Shown here: in pieces, positions 1-7,129 of the stretch | How positions within the stretch are numbered: the stretch's first letter is position 1 | Layout: each line of letters begins with the position of its first letter | Origin: Rhabdochlamydiaceae bacterium | Lineage (GTDB): Bacteria; Chlamydiota; Chlamydiia; Chlamydiales; Rhabdochlamydiaceae | NCBI GenBank assembly: GCA_019752555.1 | Contig: JAIELY010000010.1 | Location: forward strand, 162,322 to 226,321 | Length of the DNA stretch: 64,000 nucleotides | Direction of reading: 5' to 3' | Program-made: the position numbers and the translations under genes | The notes under the pieces: model-generated | Told to the model about the DNA's origin: nothing | The model's input: the letters and a program-made list of their open reading frames with translations, nothing else | Databases searched by the model: none

Positions 1-486
1 TTGAGTTGGACAACAGGTTTATCGGCTCGTAAAGTAACGCGCCGCAGCCTAAAAGATGTCAGTACTCCTTATCATTCTGAAGTGAATATTGAGCTCAATT
101 CTGCCTTTGGAAAGGAGTGGTGTGAGAGAGCTTTTTGGACAACCCATCTTTGGGGCCTTATGGGAGTTGGTATTGCAAACCATGGCTCGGCATGGCTAAG
201 AGCCCTTGCTGTCTATGAAAAAAACTGGAATGACCGGCACCGTTTAGGATTTTATGCAGAAGGGTATTTTGGTTTTGGCTCCAAACAGCATGTTTTCATC
301 AATCACTTTAATGGGTGGGGGGAGTTTCACCACCAGTCCATTGACGTGGGAGCTCTTTATCGGTACCACACTGACACTTGGGGTGAATGGACGCTCGCAT
401 ATACGCGTCGCGTCTTTGCCCATGTTTTTCCTCAAAATGTGAACTTCTTCACCATCGCTTACAACTTGCCGTTTTCGTTTTTCTGA
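1..486 (+). CDS. Outer-membrane protein, C-terminal part (5' end outside window)
   Basis: This reading frame is open from the first base, so the gene starts upstream and only about 161 C-terminal residues are seen. The segment is rich in alternating aromatic and polar residues (for example YAEGYFGFG and HHQSIDVGALYRYHTDTWGEW) and ends in ...NLPFSFF. A terminal Phe is the usual C-terminal signature of bacterial outer-membrane beta-barrel proteins recognised by BamA. I infer a porin-like barrel of the outer membrane. I do not recognise the family. A second terminal-Phe protein lies at 30557-31654, but the two show no obvious sequence similarity. The gene converges on the LRR gene, with 22 bp between stops. 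Confidence 0.6.
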   Translation: MSWTTGLSARKVTRRSLKDVSTPYHSEVNIELNSAFGKEWCERAFWTTHLWGLMGVGIANHGSAWLRALAVYEKNWNDRHRLGFYAEGYFGFGSKQHVFINHFNGWGEFHHQSIDVGALYRYHTDTWGEWTLAYTRRVFAHVFPQNVNFFTIAYNLPFSFF

Positions 487-508
487 ACACAAGGCGACGC
501 ATTCATAT

Positions 509-1399
509 TTAGAGACAACTGTTAAAGCCTTGCCAACCCCAATAGTCAAATCGCTCAGGAATGTTAAGCAGAATTGCGATGTTGTTGCTGTGAAAAGAAG
601 ACAGAGAACGGTTTTTCTGTAATGCCTTAGAGATTTTTCTTAAAGCGATTTTATCTGCACGATGTTCACATTGAAAAATAGGACAAATGCCCCTTGTGTT
701 AATTTTAAAGTCAGTGATTTTAGGATTTTTCTCAATTGTCCTTGCAAAAGCGCTATGAAGTCTCAGTATATTATTTCCACTTAAGTCAACAGAGGTAAGA
801 GAGGGTAGAGACTCTAGAACTTTAGCAAAACTAAGAATGTGCGAATCCTGTATGAAGCATCGGCTTAAATTAAGTGTGCTCAGCGCTTTACACTGGGGAA
901 TGGTTTGGCATAAACTGATCAATTGCGTGGAGATCTTGTTATGACTTAAATCGAGTTCAACAAGATTTGGAAGATGGGGAAGTGTTTCTGCGATCAGTAA
1001 GATATCTCTTTCTTGCAATTGGCAGTTTTGAATGATTAGTATCTTGATGGGTTTAGAGCGAATGGCATAGAGCATTTTTTCGAGCGGGATGCCGCTTAGG
1101 TTCATTATTTCTAATGAGATTTTTTGAAGAGACCTATTTGCTTCTAATGAGGGGATGATCTCTTCGAAGAACTCTATGGGGTTGCTGACATAACTTAAGA
1201 ATAGATTTATAAGCGTGTTGTTTTTTAATCCGGTACATAAGGTTTCGAGTTCCCTTTCTGTGGGCTTTTCTGAATTTAGATTAAATGTCTCAACCTCCTC
1301 CTTTTCTGAAAGAGAGTCTTCATCTGTCTTCGGTGTGCCGATCCGAACAGGTGAATAATAGGGTACTGGGGGTGAATCGCGGTTTATTGATGCTGCCAT
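509..1399 (-). CDS. Leucine-rich-repeat protein, possible effector
   Basis: About 296 residues. The start is placed at the second ATG (MAASINRDSPP) because GGAG lies 7 bases before it; an in-frame start at 1429 is the alternative. Residues 1-50 are Ser/Pro/Glu-rich and probably disordered. From about residue 90 to 230 there are leucine-rich repeats of about 28 residues in the ribonuclease-inhibitor style, such as LVELDLSHNKIS, LSTLNLSRCFI and LTSVDLSGNNI. There is no signal peptide or membrane segment. LRR proteins of this type in Chlamydiae are generally thought to bind host proteins, often after type III secretion; that role is inference here. It is the last gene of a minus-strand run behind acpS, about 60 bp downstream, and could be co-transcribed with it. 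Confidence 0.7.
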   Translation of the reverse strand: MAASINRDSPPVPYYSPVRIGTPKTDEDSLSEKEEVETFNLNSEKPTERELETLCTGLKNNTLINLFLSYVSNPIEFFEEIIPSLEANRSLQKISLEIMNLSGIPLEKMLYAIRSKPIKILIIQNCQLQERDILLIAETLPHLPNLVELDLSHNKISTQLISLCQTIPQCKALSTLNLSRCFIQDSHILSFAKVLESLPSLTSVDLSGNNILRLHSAFARTIEKNPKITDFKINTRGICPIFQCEHRADKIALRKISKALQKNRSLSSFHSNNIAILLNIPERFDYWGWQGFNSCL

Positions 1400-1459
1400 A
1401 ACAAAGCTCCAAATGGAATTGGCTTTCATTATTAGGGTAGAAGTGGAATTCAGGCAAGC

Positions 1460-1849
1460 TTAACGCGTCCAAAGTGCTGTTGCAGTCACATAAAGCTGGC
1501 AGTGGCTGATTGAGACGAGCATCTTTGTGCCCGTGAGTTTTGCTTTAAGTTTTTCTGAGAAAGTGACAACAGGTTTTCCTGCGGGGTCATTGAGGATTTC
1601 AAAATCCAGCCAAGAGGCATGCTCTCCAAATCCTGTTCCCAGCGCTTTAACGATGGCTTCTTTTGCTGAAAACCTCCCCGCAAAGTGTGGAACAGGGTCC
1701 TTATATTTAAAGCAGTAGTCTTGTTCTTTTGTTGTAAAAAGACGCGAGATCAACCGGTATCCATGCTGGTCGATGCTTTCACGGATCCGGTCGATCTCGA
1801 TAATGTCGTTTCCCATGCCTAAAATTGGGGAGTTTTCAGCGCTCGTCAT
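1460..1849 (-). CDS. acpS: Holo-[acyl-carrier-protein] synthase
   Basis: AcpS transfers the 4'-phosphopantetheine arm of CoA to a serine of apo-ACP, switching on fatty-acid synthesis in the cytoplasm. The chosen start gives 129 residues, the family's usual size. It shows GNDIIEIDRI (residues 13-22, Asp15 a Mg ligand), FAGRFSAKEAIVKALGTG (residues 56-73, Glu64 the second Mg ligand) and VSISHC near the C-terminus. An upstream in-frame ATG at 1891 would add MMMKPFLMNMKRQK and lengthen the overlap with the preceding gene to 56 bp, so it is less likely. From 1849 the overlap with the YacL-like gene is 14 bp, indicating translational coupling. Confidence 0.93.
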   Translation of the reverse strand: MTSAENSPILGMGNDIIEIDRIRESIDQHGYRLISRLFTTKEQDYCFKYKDPVPHFAGRFSAKEAIVKALGTGFGEHASWLDFEILNDPAGKPVVTFSEKLKAKLTGTKMLVSISHCQLYVTATALWTR

Positions 1850-2912
1850 CTTCTGTCTCTTCATATTCATTAGAAAGGGTTTCATCATCACAAGCGTTAC
1901 AGAAGATCATCCGTCCGGATGAGGTGTGTTTGACAGAGAGGACTTTTGCGTCGATCACTTCTCCGATGTAATTACCGCCGCCGTTGACAACGACCATCGT
2001 GCCATCATCGAGGTATCCGACCCCTTGGCGTGGTTCTTTTCCATAGCGTTGTACTTTAATTTTAATGTATTCGCCCGCTTGCATGAGAGGCTTTAGCGCG
2101 TTAGAAAGGGAGTGGATGTTAATGACCCGGATCCCTTCAATCGATGACATTTGCACTCGGCTGATATCTGCTGTCATGATGTTTGCATCGAGAAGTCTTG
2201 CTAAGCGAACGAGTTTTCCGTGAGTGTCTTTAACTTCAGGAAAATCGGTGTCATTAAAACGCAAATCGAGCTCTGGGATGGCTTCGAGTTTTTTGATAAC
2301 CTCTAATGATCTTCTGGCTTTGGATTTGGCCATTTCGTCGCCGATTTCAGCAAGAGCGTAGAGTTCTTTGATAATAAAACGGGGAATGATGAGTTGATGG
2401 TCGAGAAGACCTGTTGCTGATGCATCAATGATTCGCGCATCGGAGAGTACTGAGCTATCGATAATCAAATCCCGTTTTTTTTGTGCTGTTGGAGCAAATT
2501 TAACAAAAGGGATGCTGACATATAGCTCGTCTGCAGCCCTTAGTGTCATTAAAGTACCGAGATAGGTGCCAAATAAAAACAGAGCGATTTTGATGATTTC
2601 GAGTGTTTGAGGTTGAAGAACGATCGAGATCCTGCTGATGTCGAGGATTGCATCAAAAACAAGAACGAGCGCTTGTCCCATTAAGTATCCAATGAAGATT
2701 CCAATGATGCCAATATTAAATGAACGCAAGTTGAATCGTTTGAAAAGGGTGTCAAATCCGAACAAGAGCAGGCTAAAGAGAATTCCTGTTCCAACTCCGA
2801 TCAGGGCATTCATTTGAGGCGTGCCTGACTGACTGGAAAGCATGTAGGTGGTCATGAAGAAAATACTTAAAATTACAAATAGGATGCGTAGGAAGACTAA
2901 GGACAGGTTCAT
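1836..2912 (-). CDS. YacL-like membrane protein with PIN and TRAM domains
   Basis: 358 residues. Four hydrophobic segments (about residues 5-25, 35-55, 65-90 and 105-128) anchor the N-terminus in the inner membrane. A PIN nuclease-like domain follows from about residue 147 (DLIIDSSVLSDARIIDA, with acidic residues typical of PIN active sites; later DTHGKLVRLARLLDANIMTAD). A TRAM RNA-binding domain is at about 285-345 (GEYIKIKVQRYGKEPRQGVGYLDDGTMVVV). This is the arrangement of Bacillus YacL and related proteins of unclear function, possibly membrane-tethered RNA processing. AGGAG sits 6 bases before the ATG. The stop overlaps the start of acpS. The C-terminus is short and acidic (EYEETEDDER). 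Confidence 0.85.
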   Translation of the reverse strand: MNLSLVFLRILFVILSIFFMTTYMLSSQSGTPQMNALIGVGTGILFSLLLFGFDTLFKRFNLRSFNIGIIGIFIGYLMGQALVLVFDAILDISRISIVLQPQTLEIIKIALFLFGTYLGTLMTLRAADELYVSIPFVKFAPTAQKKRDLIIDSSVLSDARIIDASATGLLDHQLIIPRFIIKELYALAEIGDEMAKSKARRSLEVIKKLEAIPELDLRFNDTDFPEVKDTHGKLVRLARLLDANIMTADISRVQMSSIEGIRVINIHSLSNALKPLMQAGEYIKIKVQRYGKEPRQGVGYLDDGTMVVVNGGGNYIGEVIDAKVLSVKHTSSGRMIFCNACDDETLSNEYEETEDDER

Positions 2913-2930
2913 CGATTTCTCCTGATTTTT

Positions 2931-2963
2931 CTTTCGTTCTATGGAGCGAAAGGAATTTTTTTT
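2931..2963 (+). terminator. Hairpin followed by a T-tract, plus orientation
   Basis: CTTTCG (2931-2936) can pair with CGAAAG (2947-2952), followed by GAA and eight T. This is the layout of an intrinsic terminator read on the plus strand. No plus-strand gene ends just before it, and it lies in the leader of the minus-strand YacL-like gene. It may therefore block antisense transcription or fold in the leader RNA. The stem is only 6 bp, so the call is tentative. Confidence 0.35.
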
Positions 2964-3007
2964 ATCATTACGTCGAGTTTAAAATGCACACTCATTTTTG
3001 TCGATCT

Positions 3008-3490
3008 TCAAGAACGCTGTTTGCGGATTGCATCTGCGTGGCGGATATAAGCTATCGCCCCATTCATCAGTGCAGATCCGATTGCGACATCTATTAATCC
3101 TCTAAAATCAAGCGGCAGTTGCAGCCATTTTAAGCTCATTCCGAGCATTACCATCCCTGCGATTAGCATCAAATACCCTTTGCCGTAAGCCTGGGATAAG
3201 GGCACGGGATTGGGAAGGGAGAGGATTCTTTTCACAACGCGAGCTGCCGATTTTGCTAAGACAACCCGTCCTTTGATAAACCCGAGCGCAAGGCCGATCA
3301 CAATAAGAAAAAGAGCAGATTGCTCTTGATTGCCTGCAAGTTTAGTAAAGGTGCGGATGAGAAAGGAAGGGGTTTCTTTGTTAGCCGCAGCTTCCACGAT
3401 AAAATTGAGTCCCAATGTCATTAAGAAAATCCCGATTCCAAACCAGAGTAGGCCAGACAGGACGATGAGGGGGATGTGTTTTAAGCGCAT
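3008..3490 (-). CDS. Small inner-membrane protein of unknown function
   Basis: 160 residues with four clear hydrophobic segments (about 7-30, 57-76, 104-125 and 130-148) separated by short basic loops (KGRVVLAKSAARVVKR, RHADAIRKQRS). No enzymatic motif, lipobox or cleavable signal peptide is visible. It precedes the YacL-like gene on the same strand with a 95 bp gap that contains a hairpin, so co-transcription is uncertain. I do not recognise the family and assign no function beyond membrane location. Confidence 0.65.
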   Translation of the reverse strand: MRLKHIPLIVLSGLLWFGIGIFLMTLGLNFIVEAAANKETPSFLIRTFTKLAGNQEQSALFLIVIGLALGFIKGRVVLAKSAARVVKRILSLPNPVPLSQAYGKGYLMLIAGMVMLGMSLKWLQLPLDFRGLIDVAIGSALMNGAIAYIRHADAIRKQRS

Positions 3491-3542
3491 GGGTAGTCAC
3501 CTTATTTTACTTTTTCCTGATGATATGCGATCGGAGGAGTTG

Positions 3543-3608
3543 ATGCGTACAAGATTTTTTGCCAAAGGAAATATGAGCCATGAGTTCCAAGGGAAAATCT
3601 TTCAATAG
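3543..3608 (+). CDS. Possible 21-residue small ORF
   Basis: ATG at 3543 is preceded by GGAGGAG (3533-3539), a near-perfect ribosome binding site at workable spacing, and opens a 21-codon frame (MRTRFFAKGNMSHEFQGKIFQ) ending at TAG. It sits in the gap between two divergent genes. Nothing identifies a function, and it could be a chance frame or a leader peptide. The strong Shine-Dalgarno sequence is the only support. Confidence 0.22.
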   Translation: MRTRFFAKGNMSHEFQGKIFQ

Positions 3609-3688
3609 GGGTACAGGTCGTCTCTGATTTGTTTTAAAGTCTTAATTGTTATGTGTTTAAGTTGTTTATTAATGATTTGTTGTTTTAA

Positions 3689-3717
3689 TTGATTTTTATT
3701 TAATAATATTATATAAT
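3689..3717 (+). promoter_or_regulatory. Sigma-66/70-type promoter for the 3755 gene
   Basis: TTGATT (3689-3694) and a perfect TATAAT (3712-3717) are separated by 17 bp of very AT-rich DNA, 38 bp before the ATG at 3755. A second TATAAT is at 3731-3736 but lacks a matched -35. This is among the best-matching promoters visible in the window; AT-rich spacers are common in chlamydial promoters. Confidence 0.55.
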
Positions 3718-3754
3718 ACTTTTTATAAAGTATAATTATGTAAGGTTTTTTTAT

Positions 3755-4696
3755 ATGGCATCTAGTTCGAGCGGCGGAATCGATAGAGCGGGCATTTCTA
3801 TGACTCTGCAGATGTTTCCTTCCACAAAGTTGTATCAACTGCCCGCTGAGGAATATGATGTTTTTGATGAAAAGCCGATAGAGCCTAAACCTAAGCCGGA
3901 AGATCCTCTTATTCAATTATTTACGACAGTATGTCTTGCTGAAGTTGGCACTCCATTAACATGGAAGTTTCAAGTTCAATCCAAAAAATGCGGAGATAAT
4001 TTATTCTCAATTATTGCAGATGTTTTGAATTTGCCTGAAGCATCAGTACAAGAAAGGTTTAATAGTTTTATTGATCATAATCAAGGGCTTGTAAAAGAGA
4101 TTTCGAGATTAATTGGTCGTGAAATGGGTTATAAGACTTCAAAGAGTGGTAAAAAAAGTAAATCCAGAGGTTGTTTTAACTTCAAAAAGCAGAGATTTGA
4201 TTCTGATTTTTTTGTTAATAAGATTCTTGTCTCACAAAACGGGCTCAAACTTCTAAATAAGTGTTTTCCTCCAAGTGGTGAAAGCAAGTTATTGGTAAAT
4301 GCTTGGATTTTTCCCGGAATATTAAAGCTAGCAACGTGTGTCCGTTGTTTTATCAGTGCGCGTATTTTTGATTTGGACATTGAACTGAGTCATGTTGAAA
4401 TGAATATTTCTCTATGTACTAGTGGTCAGGTGACAGAACGGATGCAATTTTTTCACAGAGTTGAACTCGATTCCCCCCCTTCTCGACTTTCTCAGAAGAT
4501 CAGACTTGTTCATGGATTTGGTCTGCATCATGACATTTGTTCTATGAAATTGGATTCTTTCTACTTGCAGCCTGTCATCTTTGCCTCCAAAGAAGATTCA
4601 TCTCCTTTAATTGTTCCTCCGAGAGTTGTAGATGTATCTTTGCTTTATAGAAAACCTTCTGCAGCACCTATTGCAGATGAAGAGGAAGAGGAGTAA
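3755..4696 (+). CDS. Unknown protein with Ser-rich start and acidic tail
   Basis: 313 residues beginning MASSSSGGIDRAG. The short Ser-rich start without a signal peptide recurs in several large unknown proteins of this window (13424, 18585, 26078 and 57131) and resembles type III secretion signals, which is inference only. Residues 45-55 are Lys/Pro-rich (EPKPKPEDP). A basic patch lies near 130 (KSGKKSKSRGCFNFKKQR). The C-terminus is acidic (ADEEEEE). No known domain is recognised. The gene has its own good promoter. The next gene starts 4 bp after its stop and uses the end of this gene as its ribosome binding site, so the two are probably co-transcribed. Confidence 0.65.
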   Translation: MASSSSGGIDRAGISMTLQMFPSTKLYQLPAEEYDVFDEKPIEPKPKPEDPLIQLFTTVCLAEVGTPLTWKFQVQSKKCGDNLFSIIADVLNLPEASVQERFNSFIDHNQGLVKEISRLIGREMGYKTSKSGKKSKSRGCFNFKKQRFDSDFFVNKILVSQNGLKLLNKCFPPSGESKLLVNAWIFPGILKLATCVRCFISARIFDLDIELSHVEMNISLCTSGQVTERMQFFHRVELDSPPSRLSQKIRLVHGFGLHHDICSMKLDSFYLQPVIFASKEDSSPLIVPPRVVDVSLLYRKPSAAPIADEEEEE

Positions 4697-4700
4697 TTGC

Positions 4701-5813
4701 GTGGAGAAAAAAAGTTTGTTCATTAAATCAGATGGCGCACTGATTCCAAAATATAAAATTAATGCCAATATTTTAGATGTTGCCGACTTGTTACGTGATC
4801 CCATCCAGGATGGGGAATCTATTTGCATCAATAGTGAAGCTTGCTTAGAAGTTGTCCATGCTCAACTCGAAAAGGGAGCGACAAAAGAGGCAATCGAGCT
4901 TTTGAAAAACAAGTTTGCATTTCGCGAAGCGACAGCTCGTCTTTTCCCTGAATTGAAGTATTACAAGACATCTCTTAAAGATCTTGAGTCTGTTCAAGTC
5001 AAGTCGGTGATTAAGCCGGTTAAGGGGTTTTTTAGTGCGGGTGTTCGTATTATAGAACCTAATGATGATCTTAAAATCATAAAAAGTGCTCTCTTAGCAG
5101 ACATTAAGAGGTTGTCTGAGTATTTTTCTGAGACGGTTCTTTCGTCGGAAGAATGGCTTGTGGAGGATTGTATTGAAGGGCAAGAGCTTGCCGTTGATAT
5201 GTATTATAACACAGAAGGTGAGCCGATTATTCTTAACATCACTTTGCATCCGATGCCGTCCGATCCCCATTATCTTAATGCCATTTATTGGACGAGCGAA
5301 GAATTGTTCAATTTTTGGAAAGGACCTGTGGAACAATTTTTCAAGTTTCTTAACACCGATATTTTGAATGTGGTTAATTTTCCAATTCATGCGGAATTTC
5401 GGATTAACCAAGAGAAGCTGATTCCTATCGAAATGAATCCGATGCGCTTTGGAGGATTTGGCTTAGCGGATTTGGCCTATTATGGGCTCGGGTTTAATCC
5501 TTATGATATGTTTTTTAATAACACATCTCCCGACTGGGAGGCCATCTGGGAGCAACGGATGGGGCAGCGGTTTTGTTGGGCTCTTGGGTACAATGGCAAA
5601 GAGATCGATCCTGAACAATCGGTGCCAGATCATACGGCTTTTATCACTTTTTGTGGTCAAGAGCATCTTTTGCATTACCGTCCAATCGATTGGAAATCGT
5701 TGCCGGTTTTTGCATTGGCATATCTCTCGTTAGATACACAAGAGGAGATCGATGCCTTTCTTACTGTCGATTTCAATCAATTCTTTCACGCAAGTGTGCC
5801 AGCTTATTTGTGA
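4701..5813 (+). CDS. ATP-grasp domain protein (carboxylate-amine ligase-like)
   Basis: GTG at 4701 is chosen because AGGAG (4689-4693) lies 7 bases before it and it clears the upstream stop; an in-frame ATG at 4677 would overlap that gene. This gives about 370 residues. The middle shows ATP-grasp features: VKSVIKPVKGFFSAGVRI (nucleotide-binding Lys and small-residue loop), EEWLVEDCIEGQELAVDMYY, and near the C-terminus HAEFRINQEKLIPIEMNPMR, where Glu and Asn are the expected Mg-ATP ligands. Such enzymes join a carboxylate to an amine or thiol through an acyl-phosphate. The substrate cannot be told. It shares a transcript with the 3755 gene and converges on rlmH with a 10 bp overlap. Confidence 0.75.
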   Translation: MEKKSLFIKSDGALIPKYKINANILDVADLLRDPIQDGESICINSEACLEVVHAQLEKGATKEAIELLKNKFAFREATARLFPELKYYKTSLKDLESVQVKSVIKPVKGFFSAGVRIIEPNDDLKIIKSALLADIKRLSEYFSETVLSSEEWLVEDCIEGQELAVDMYYNTEGEPIILNITLHPMPSDPHYLNAIYWTSEELFNFWKGPVEQFFKFLNTDILNVVNFPIHAEFRINQEKLIPIEMNPMRFGGFGLADLAYYGLGFNPYDMFFNNTSPDWEAIWEQRMGQRFCWALGYNGKEIDPEQSVPDHTAFITFCGQEHLLHYRPIDWKSLPVFALAYLSLDTQEEIDAFLTVDFNQFFHASVPAYL

Positions 5814-6229
5814 TAGGCAGAGCCCTTTTCGATTTCTAAAGCTCTGTAGAGCTGCTCGATTAAAATGAGCCGGGTGAGTTGGTGGGTGAAGGTAAGCGGG
5901 GAGAGAGAAATGAGTTTCCGCGCTTTGGCTTTGATTTCAAACGGGATCCCATCCGAGCCTCCGATGACTAAGGTTAGACGCGAGCCTAGTTCTTTTAAAG
6001 AATTAACGATATAAATTGAAAATGCCTCGCTTGTTAGGAGCGTCCCATTAGGATCTAGACACAGATATGAGGCTTCTTTATCTAGAAATTGTTTGAGTTT
6101 TTCGTCATCTTTCACAAAAATCCACTCAAAGGTCATGGACGTCTTAAGCCGGCTCGTGTATTCTTCAATTGCTTCAGATAGTCCGGTTTCTTTGGTTTTT
6201 CCAACGGTAACAATTTTTATTTTATACAT
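5804..6229 (-). CDS. rlmH: 23S rRNA (pseudouridine1915-N3)-methyltransferase
   Basis: RlmH methylates pseudouridine 1915 in helix 69 of 23S rRNA using SAM. The 141-residue length matches the family of small SPOUT (knotted) methyltransferases. The SAM-binding knot is visible as LVIGGSDG (87-94) and HQLTRLILIEQLYRA (116-130), and the conserved end ...SAYHK is present. The start ATG (6229-6227) abuts the GTG of lgt on the opposite strand, so the two divergent genes have essentially no intergenic DNA and their promoters must lie inside coding sequence or farther upstream. Confidence 0.93.
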   Translation of the reverse strand: MYKIKIVTVGKTKETGLSEAIEEYTSRLKTSMTFEWIFVKDDEKLKQFLDKEASYLCLDPNGTLLTSEAFSIYIVNSLKELGSRLTLVIGGSDGIPFEIKAKARKLISLSPLTFTHQLTRLILIEQLYRALEIEKGSAYHK

Positions 6230-6238
6230 GTGCGCTCC

Positions 6239-7129
6239 ATGACATTAGCAACTTTTTATTGGGATCCCGATCGGGCGATGTTTTCTTTCCCAATCCCCTT
6301 ATTAGAGAGACCTGTTCTTTGGTATGGCTTCTTTTTCGCTCTCGGTTTCTTTTTGGGGTATGGGATCATAGTTTACCTGCTTAAGCGGTATTTTCTCCAC
6401 TTTCCTGGGGTATCTTTAAAGGGTGGGGTTGTAAAAGCCGTCGATCGGCTTACTGTTTACATGATAGCAGGGACACTCATCGGGGCGCGTCTTGGAGATC
6501 TGTTATTTTATCAAGATTGGGCCCTATTAGCTCACGATCCGCTTTCTGTTTTTAAAGTGTGGGAAGGGGGGCTTGCAAGTCATGGAGCTGCGGTGGGGAT
6601 CTTGTTGGCTCTATTTTTGTATGCAAAAAAGATACAACGCGATTGTTTGCATTTGAGTTTTTTACGAGTGCTTGATCTTGTTGTCATTCCCGCTTCTGTT
6701 GGCTGTGGATTTATCCGCTTAGGAAATTTCTTTAACCAAGAAATTATAGGAACTGCGACCTCAGTTCCCTGGGGGGTGATTTTTGGACATCCCGCGGATG
6801 GGGGGCCTCTGATCCCGCGCCATCCCGCTCAGCTCTATGAGGCGTTTTTTTTATGGGCTGTTTTTGGGATCCTAATGCTCTATTGGAAAAAACATCCTGA
6901 TCTAAAAAATCCAGGGCGGATTGCGGGGCTCTTTGTTACCCTTGTTTTTGCATTTCGTTTTCTTGTGGAATTTCTTAAGCCAGAGCAGAGCGCTCATTTA
7001 GGTGTCAATGGATTGCTTACGATGGGACAGTACTTAAGCATTCCATTTCTCTTTCTGGGTGTCTATTTGCTGTGTAGAAAGCAATCTTGTGTCTTGTATC
7101 CTCCCAATCAAAGGGAACAAGTGGAGTAG
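6239..7129 (+). CDS. lgt: Prolipoprotein diacylglyceryl transferase
   Basis: Lgt moves diacylglycerol from phosphatidylglycerol to the lipobox cysteine of prolipoproteins in the inner membrane. From ATG 6239 the protein has 296 residues with about seven membrane segments. It contains the family signature GCGFIRLGNFFNQE (155-168), the GGLASHGAAVG loop (110-120) and RHPAQLYEA (194-202). The N-terminus (TLATFYWDPDRAMFSFPI) resembles chlamydial Lgt. GTG 6230 in the same frame is an alternative start; neither has a good ribosome binding site. The C-terminus overlaps the end of the convergent 7017-8897 gene by 113 bp, an unusually long coding overlap. At least one lipoprotein substrate is encoded nearby (41771). 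Confidence 0.92.
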   Translation: MTLATFYWDPDRAMFSFPIPLLERPVLWYGFFFALGFFLGYGIIVYLLKRYFLHFPGVSLKGGVVKAVDRLTVYMIAGTLIGARLGDLLFYQDWALLAHDPLSVFKVWEGGLASHGAAVGILLALFLYAKKIQRDCLHLSFLRVLDLVVIPASVGCGFIRLGNFFNQEIIGTATSVPWGVIFGHPADGGPLIPRHPAQLYEAFFLWAVFGILMLYWKKHPDLKNPGRIAGLFVTLVFAFRFLVEFLKPEQSAHLGVNGLLTMGQYLSIPFLFLGVYLLCRKQSCVLYPPNQREQVE

